From Balanoglossus misakiensis (taxonomy: Eukaryota > Hemichordata), in NCBI GenBank assembly GCA_040954595.2, contig CM082581.2:3410001-3474000 (forward strand): a stretch of DNA of 64,000 nucleotides. Reading direction: 5' to 3'. Position 1 is the stretch's first letter. Each line of letters starts with the position of its first letter. Below are positions 35,281 through 64,000 of this stretch, one piece after another. The translations under genes were made by a program, and so were the position numbers. Below the pieces are notes generated by a model. It did not search any database. It was not told where the DNA came from and saw only the letters and a list, made by a program, of their open reading frames with translations.

Positions 35281-37013
35281 TTTATTCTTGTTGATGTTCA
35301 AAAAAGACAAAGACAGGAATATACATGTAGTACCACAAAAGAAAATAACAGTTCCCGAGACCACTTTGCTATCAAATGTCCCTTCTTCGTAATCATGCTA
35401 AATTAAATATCTTTACAATGTAAATATCCAGATTTGATTGATGTTGATTTTAAGAGTAACAAAATGGGCTACAGTGTGTGACTATAATGAAAATCAATTC
35501 AAGTTCAGTACAGTGTCATTCACAATAGATCTACATAGTGATACTTGAAAGAACTGAATTAAATTTTACACATAATCAGATCATTCTATGTTCATCATTA
35601 CATACAAGCTTCAAAAAATGACGGAATGAATCTCTTAGAAATGGTTTACATCAATTTTTACTCTATTACTGCAAATTATCTGCTTATGTTATAACCATTC
35701 GTTTGTATTTACAATTATAGTTTAGAGCATGGATAAATGAAACAATATCAAGGTTATACCTAGAGTATACTGGTTTATGAAAGAACCCAGTGGAATGGAC
35801 AACAAATTTATGATGTCAGAGCCCTTGCACTATGACCTTGTAGAAATTTGAAAGTTACCGTGAATGAAAATAGTTTCATATGAAACTTTAAGATCTTCAG
35901 GGTTAGTGACGGACTTGGTCTTGTTAACATGCAATAATATATATTTTGAATAATAATACAATGTAGTTTGAATTATCTATAAATCAAGTACTTTTCACTC
36001 ATAAGGAGAAAAGGCTGTAGTGGCTTATAGAAAATATACATTTCAATAGAATATAGCAATTTGAGTACTATAATACAGGTTGAGATTTAGCTACAAAGAC
36101 TCTTGCCCCGCCCCCCCCCCTCCCCCCCCAAAAATGTATATACTAGTACTATGTACTTGTGCCTATTTTGACAAACTAAACTGTGTCCCACACAGTCCCA
36201 ATGCGACTCTTACCTTCAGCTGCAGATGGGACAGCAACAATAGACTTGTATGCGGGTGAACTTGTCTCTATTGCTGCTAATAGTCGAAAGTGAATACACC
36301 TACATGTATGAGTTTAAAATCTTCATTCTTCAAGATTTCACCTGTTTACTCCTCACTACCTTAAAGGGACAAAGAAATTGCTAGTGATTCCCGCGAGAAA
36401 AGTCCCATTACTTTTCTCTGGTAGGGTATAGTACAAACAAAACCTCAAATACAAATATAAATGCAATTTCTGCCCATTCCCCATAAAATGCACAATAAAA
36501 ATAGTCTTGATATAACTCATGAAATATACACAATAATTTTCTTGCTTATGTGTTTCAAAATTCCATTGACAAAATGCACAATCTGATGTGTCATATGATA
36601 TACATGTAATGCAAATTTCTGACTTTTATGTCAAAAACTTGTTAAACTATCAAATACCAAGCGCATGGTGACCTTTGTCTTGGAAAAGCATCAAATTTCG
36701 ATTGAGCTTACGGTAAGTACAACTGAAAGCTTAATATTCAAAACTATTGGTGAATAGTCTGTTTCAGTTTCAGTACATGAACATTAAAGGTATACAGTCA
36801 CCTACAATGTACATAGGCCCATATATGGCTGAAATTGCATATTTGAGAACATATGGTGGCGCTCTCTTTTTCGCGTGTGCCACCCACTGAAAATCTGTGA
36901 TTGGCTAGATCTCAATTTGCTATGGTAACTGTGGCTAAATGTCCATTGGTGACCGTATACCTTTAAGTTACCATTGTCACTTTCAAATTCTCAGACTACA
37001 ATGATGTTTTTTT
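35281..37013 (-). other. CYFIP: Probable CYFIP 3'UTR
   Basis: No coding exon is visible between the CYFIP stop and 35281, where AATAAA occurs on the minus strand. Inside lie an AGGTATAC-family TTAA element (36784-36966) and a C-rich tract at 36108-36129. The UTR extent is inferred from the signal only, and an earlier signal overlapping the stop codon could also be used. Confidence 0.35.
36784..36966. mobile_element. TTAA-type element, AGGTATAC family
   Basis: The ends are TTAAAGGTATACAGTCACC and GGTGACCGTATACCTTTAA. The interior has GTGTGCCACCCACTGAAAAT and TGTGATTGGCTAGATCTCAA motifs. Further copies lie at 39497-39671, 50574-50769, 60149-60336 and 61486-61678, with partial ones at 50481-50568 and 59585-59690. 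It is the commonest family in the window. Confidence 0.9.
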
Positions 37014-59448
<22,435 letters not shown>

Positions 59449-60148
59449 CTTGGCTGTAGGTCTGCAGAAAAAAAGTTCAATATAAACATATATATGTCAT
59501 AATTACGAATAATATCATTATATCACTGGTGAATGATCACGTTCTTCATAATTTACATTAATTTTTCATGTAGTCTTCAAATGACTGTTTGGTGGCTCTT
59601 TATTCGTGTGGCCACTCTGTGAAAATCTGTGATTTGCTATATCTCAAATTTCCATGTAAACTGTGGCTAAATTGTCATGTACCTTTAAATGCTATCTTAA
59701 TTCATATTTATATTAATTTATTTGCGGTGAAACAGTTGTCTTAATAAGACTTAAATTTCATTTCCCGGATGTCTGCAACGTGCCCAGTTCATGTGTCTTG
59801 TGAGAAAATATCGACCCATCAATTTTAAGCAACAAATGTGGATTCAGAAAATAAACCTCCAAATAATTCTCCACAACCAAGACTCCTTCTGGAGTATAAT
59901 TAGCATAATTGGAATAATAAAGGGTCCACTTAATTCAACAAAAATTTCACACTAGACGGAGTCTTGCAATTTTCATTGCATTTATTTATTTATTTATTAA
60001 TCCAACTTTTCATTTTCCAACAATGATAATACAGTGTATAAGAATTGTTTTCATTATATACCACATCAAAAAGGTTGGATTAATGCAACAAAAATGCTTC
60101 TCCACAACCAATAATTTTTTTTCATTATAGAGTGAAATTTTGGTTGCA

Positions 60149-60336
60149 TTAGAGGTATACGGTCACCTCCAATTTACATATCGCCATATACATGTATAGT
60201 TGAAATGGCGTAGTTGAGTGTTCTAAAGAACACTTTATTTTCGCGTGTGCCACCCACTGAAAATCTGTGATTGGTTAGATCTCAATTTACCATGGTAACT
60301 GTGGCTAAATTTGTATAGGTGACCGTATACCTTTAA
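60149..60336. mobile_element. TTAA-type element, AGGTATAC family
   Basis: It runs from TTAGAGGTATACGGTCACC to GTGACCGTATACCTTTAA. It lies in the CYFIP 5'UTR intron. A partial relative is at 59585-59690. Confidence 0.86.
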
Positions 60337-61125
60337 TAATCCAAACTTTATTCCAATGATGATACTATTACATGTATAATTATATTATTATTATTATCAT
60401 CATCATTACGCCACAGTTTAAATCACAATACCACAACTATGCACTGCGATTGATATCATATATAAATTATAGACAGGGAGAAGGCAGAGAGATACAGGGA
60501 CACATTCCCTCCACACTGTGTGTGGTGATGGACTATGAGGACAAACGGCAGATAAAACAATGCTGTACTTGTATACTTGCATAGTTGTAAAACTCCAACA
60601 ACAAATGATTTACTAATTTTCTATTCATCAAGCAAGAACATTTATGTTGTATGAATATATTACAGGTCGCCTGATGTTAAATTTGAGTTAAGGGATTGCT
60701 GTTTATTATTACTGAGAATTTAGAAAGGTACTCTACTGTACAGTGAACAAAATGGTGGACATGATATGCGGGATGTGCACATCATGTACGCAAAAACTGC
60801 AAATATAAGAGGTGACAGCTGTTCACGAATTCCATAGCAAAAGACAATTCACACATCGATCGTTCGTGTTCTCAGAACCATAGCCAATTTCTGTGATTGA
60901 AACTTTATCTCCGTTACACATACAAAATTTAAGTTATAAAACAATGTTTATGGCAATGTTCAGCAAACACGGAAGTAAAGTGACACGGAAATAGGTCAAC
61001 AAATCACAACGATACACCACCACACGTAGAATTAAAAGTTTCACAAAATCTGTTGTTGGAATCTTCCAAAAGTGTTGAACTTCTAGAAGAAATACACAGT
61101 ACATGTATCTTGTGTCACAACTTAC

Positions 61126-61250
61126 CAGATATTCTCCTGTTTATGACTACCCAGTGGGTAACGCTCCTAACACCAGGAGCGATCGCACCCTGTCCTGCTT
61201 CGGTATGTCACACCCAAATACGGAAGTAGCTGGTGCACTGATTTATATAC
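61126..61250 (-). promoter_or_regulatory. CYFIP core promoter and non-coding first exon
   Basis: On the minus strand a TATATAAAT box lies at about 61239-61247. A consensus splice donor (CTG then GTAAGT) lies downstream, with its last exonic base at 61126. The matching 5'UTR acceptor (TTTCTGCAG) ends at 59462, 13 bp before the CYFIP start codon. The inferred start site is near 61210, giving a non-coding exon of roughly 85 bp and a 1.66-kb 5'UTR intron. A cap-analysis read would settle the start site. Confidence 0.55.
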
Positions 61251-61485
61251 ATGTACCTGGATGACAGTTTGGAAATGTCGAGGTCACTGAGGTCTTCGGT
61301 CACATGTTCAAGCGATTTTCAAAAGTTTGCCTTCTATTTTTTCCACTGCTACCAAAATTCTCCTACTATTAAATTACTTGTTGACAGTCACTTCACAGTG
61401 GAGTCTATTGCAGCAAAGTAAGTTTATCACGTACGTGTTTGTTTGTTTGCGGATCACAACCCTCTTGTGGCAGCGAGCTGAGCAC

Positions 61486-61678
61486 TTAAAGGTATACTGT
61501 CACCTATGGAAAATTAGCTATAGTTACCATGGCGAATTGAAATCTAGCCAATCACAGATTTTCAGTGGGTGGCACACGCGAAAAAAAGAGTGCCACCATA
61601 TGTTCTTTAGAACGCTCAAATACCCCATTTCAGCCATATATGGACGTATGTAAATTGGAGGTGACTGTATACCTTTAA
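61486..61678. mobile_element. TTAA-type element, AGGTATAC family
   Basis: It runs from TTAAAGGTATACTGTCACC to GGTGACTGTATACCTTTAA. It lies about 235 bp upstream of the CYFIP TATA box, so it may contribute to the promoter region. Confidence 0.88.
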
Positions 61679-61679
61679 A

Positions 61680-63688
61680 CTCCTGCCAGTCTTTGGAAGG
61701 AAGTTGCGTGCAAAATATTGTTGAGTGTGTTTGTTCATAGACCCTCGAGGGTCTATGGTTTGTTGTACTTCAGGTCGAGATGCAGCTAACTCCAGGCGTC
61801 GCTCGCCACTCAACTCGCTCACATGCGAGAAAGGTTAGGGACCGTTCATTTTTTTACGGCTGGGGGGGGGGGTCACTTATATCTGTATATTTTGAAATCC
61901 AAAGGGGGGGGGGTCATCTTTTTTTCCGATGTTTTTTTTTGGTAGGGGGGGGGGGTCACATACTACTTTGCCCCCCCCCCCCCCACTTCTGCTTTTGAGT
62001 CCACAAAAATGCAGTTTCGAGCCCTTTATTTTACAAAAGTTTCTAATGTGGGAGGGCCACACCCACCCCTTCATTCTTCGCCACATTTCACTTATTGGCT
62101 GGTTTGTCTAGTGTACTAGAGCAGAGTACTACTACTACTTGCCACCCCACCACACCAATGCTAACTTTGAGTGGCAAACTTAAATTTGTCCTCCCCAGCA
62201 TTTAGTTTTTTTAAATTAATATTGTGAGTTCATTAAAATGCAACTTTGCGCTCCGTATTTTACAAAATTTTCTTATGTGGGAGGGGGATACACCCACCCC
62301 CTTCACTTCTTGTTTTACCAATTCTGCCCACTATTGTATTGACTTTACAGGTGAATTAAACAAATATAAGAAAACTTGTCCTAAAAATGTTGACCATAAG
62401 TATGACACATACATGCATATACACACATACAGATTATTTATATACCATGCTTAGACTCTATAAACTCCACACTTTTTGCTATAAGCAAAGGCTTCTGAAG
62501 GGCTTGCCAATGGGTAATAGACTTTATATAATAGAGCAAATCATATGCACAGTTCACAAACACAATGTCATAAAACTATTAAATTACTTAACAGATGACA
62601 TAAGAAAATATAATTATGCAACAGTTTCTTTGAACAAATTTAAAGGGACAGAACCTCTTTGGAAAAAAAGTTAAGTTTTATTCAAATTTCTTCATCAAAT
62701 TGTACATTTGTTGAGACTACCTTTAAACTTAATGCTAAAGCAACACACAACCATACCTTGTTGTTCAAAAATTGTGAAATGATTATATTATTTGCATGTA
62801 TCTGCATAAATATGACACAATCTCACATGATGAAAAACCGCAACATGTTTGGTGGGCATATCAAAAATACAGGCTCTTTCTAATGTCACATGAAGTGTAG
62901 CAGAGAGCTCTATAACTATATTGATCAATGCATGAACTCAAATGACTTGTTCTGTTATAAGCCCGCCAACAACTTTCTACAAGTCTGGCTAACATCCTAA
63001 ATTGTTAAATGAACAAAAGAGAACTTCAGCAAACATGAACATAAACACAGCACCAACTAAATAGGATTGACAAAGGATACAAAATTACAAGGATACTATA
63101 AATGTACGGTGTTTTTGTCAAGGGTGGTACTCCAGCAAATGCAACTGGCATTCCCCAGTCATTTCACTTGGGTTCCTCAAGGTATATGAATGCAGTAATA
63201 TCAGTGGGTAGCAGAAATAATAATACCTGGGTTACCAAAATCATTTACCAATCTTCCCCAACCTTAGCTAAAACAATGGTGTAAACATTGAATCTGCTCT
63301 ACAGTTAAACTTGAAATCAAGAGCCATGATTTTCTATCAGAATGAAAAGTGTACAACTATAATTGACCCCCCCCCCCCCTCACGTCCTCTATGTACATAA
63401 GCTTCCACAACTGAACAGTTCCAGTGCTGCAATGCAGTTCAATCCTGTTGATTTCAATGGCATGGTTGGGTCTATATTTAGAGTTGATCAGGTTCTCACT
63501 GATGGTTTGACAAACTGGCTTCAGCGAAGACTTATGTTAATGCTTGTGTTTGTTTCAATTTCATCCTAGTCTATGGTTAAGGTTTTGAACACTTGAACTG
63601 CAACTTCGGATGCTCTTCACAGAGAAAAAGTTGAAAAACTGGTCTGTCAAACTTTTCAAGTGAAACCAGGCACGCTTTACAATTACAA
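61680..63688. other. Gap between the CYFIP promoter and the right-hand terminal exon
   Basis: It contains poly(G)/poly(T) alternation at 61860-61990. A related GTGGGAGGGCCACACCCACCC block at about 62049 recurs at about 62277 as GTGGGAGGGGGATACACCCACCC (tandem, about 230 bp apart). From about 62677 it may be 3'UTR of the right-hand gene. No convincing coding block seen. Confidence 0.5.
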
Positions 63689-63936
<248 letters not shown>

Positions 63937-64000
63937 TTATCTCTAACTTCTTGATCTGTCTAGTTATTTGTTTGTTTCAAGACATGACTTTCCAATCCAC

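Noticed and set aside
61140-61215. Possible small RNA gene (short GC-rich hairpin segment)
   Set aside because: The segment fits the CYFIP non-coding first exon downstream of the TATA box. No tRNA boxes or 5S pattern could be matched, and I saw no convincing tRNA anywhere in the window.
61780-62111. Gly/Pro-rich open frames around 61.8-62.1 kb on both strands
   Set aside because: They are produced by poly(G)/poly(C) tracts.

Overview
The window is eukaryotic nuclear DNA: AT-rich, intron-dense, full of short non-autonomous transposons, foldback elements, minisatellites and poly(C)/poly(G) tracts. Two genes are recognisable from protein similarity recalled from memory, WDR11 and CYFIP (Sra-1/PIR121). 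Their exon structure and similarity level suggest an invertebrate, probably a marine deuterostome (cephalochordate, hemichordate or echinoderm). I cannot name the species. The window starts exactly on an EcoRI site, which would fit a BAC insert end.

All four genes I can support lie on the minus strand. Right to left: (1) an unidentified gene with only its last coding exon inside the window (63689-63903); (2) a complete CYFIP gene, with a TATA box and non-coding first exon near 61.1-61.25 kb, 26 coding exons from 59448 to 37014 and 1282 codons plus stop; (3) a small unrecognised six-exon gene (32994 to 24864, 133 codons), read by matching splice sites and phases, whose fifth exon lies in an array of decayed tandem copies; (4) WDR11, start codon at 15933, 17 exons and 990 in-phase codons down to 949, with the C-terminal part beyond the left edge.

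The gaps between genes and many introns are mobile-element debris. At least seven unrelated short families end in TTAA. Others are pogo/Tigger-like TA-flanked elements, a foldback family with 9-bp target duplications, two identical 387-bp hAT-like elements, and a Tigger transposase pseudogene in CYFIP intron 21 that is broken by a 1275-bp element and also carries a 66-bp in-frame insertion. Tandem arrays occupy 17.6-19.3 kb (135-bp unit), 21.7-22.9 kb (91 bp), 23.1-24.2 kb (G-rich), 20.3-21.5 kb (about 480 bp) and 26.5-27.9 kb (251 bp).

Functionally, CYFIP is the Rac1-sensing subunit of the WAVE actin-nucleation complex, and WDR11 is a trans-Golgi vesicle-capture protein. They sit next to each other without an obvious pathway link. 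The most unusual points are the exon-5 array in the unrecognised gene, a pogo-like element that supplies part of a WDR11 splice donor, and the crowding of elements within about 30 bp of exon ends.
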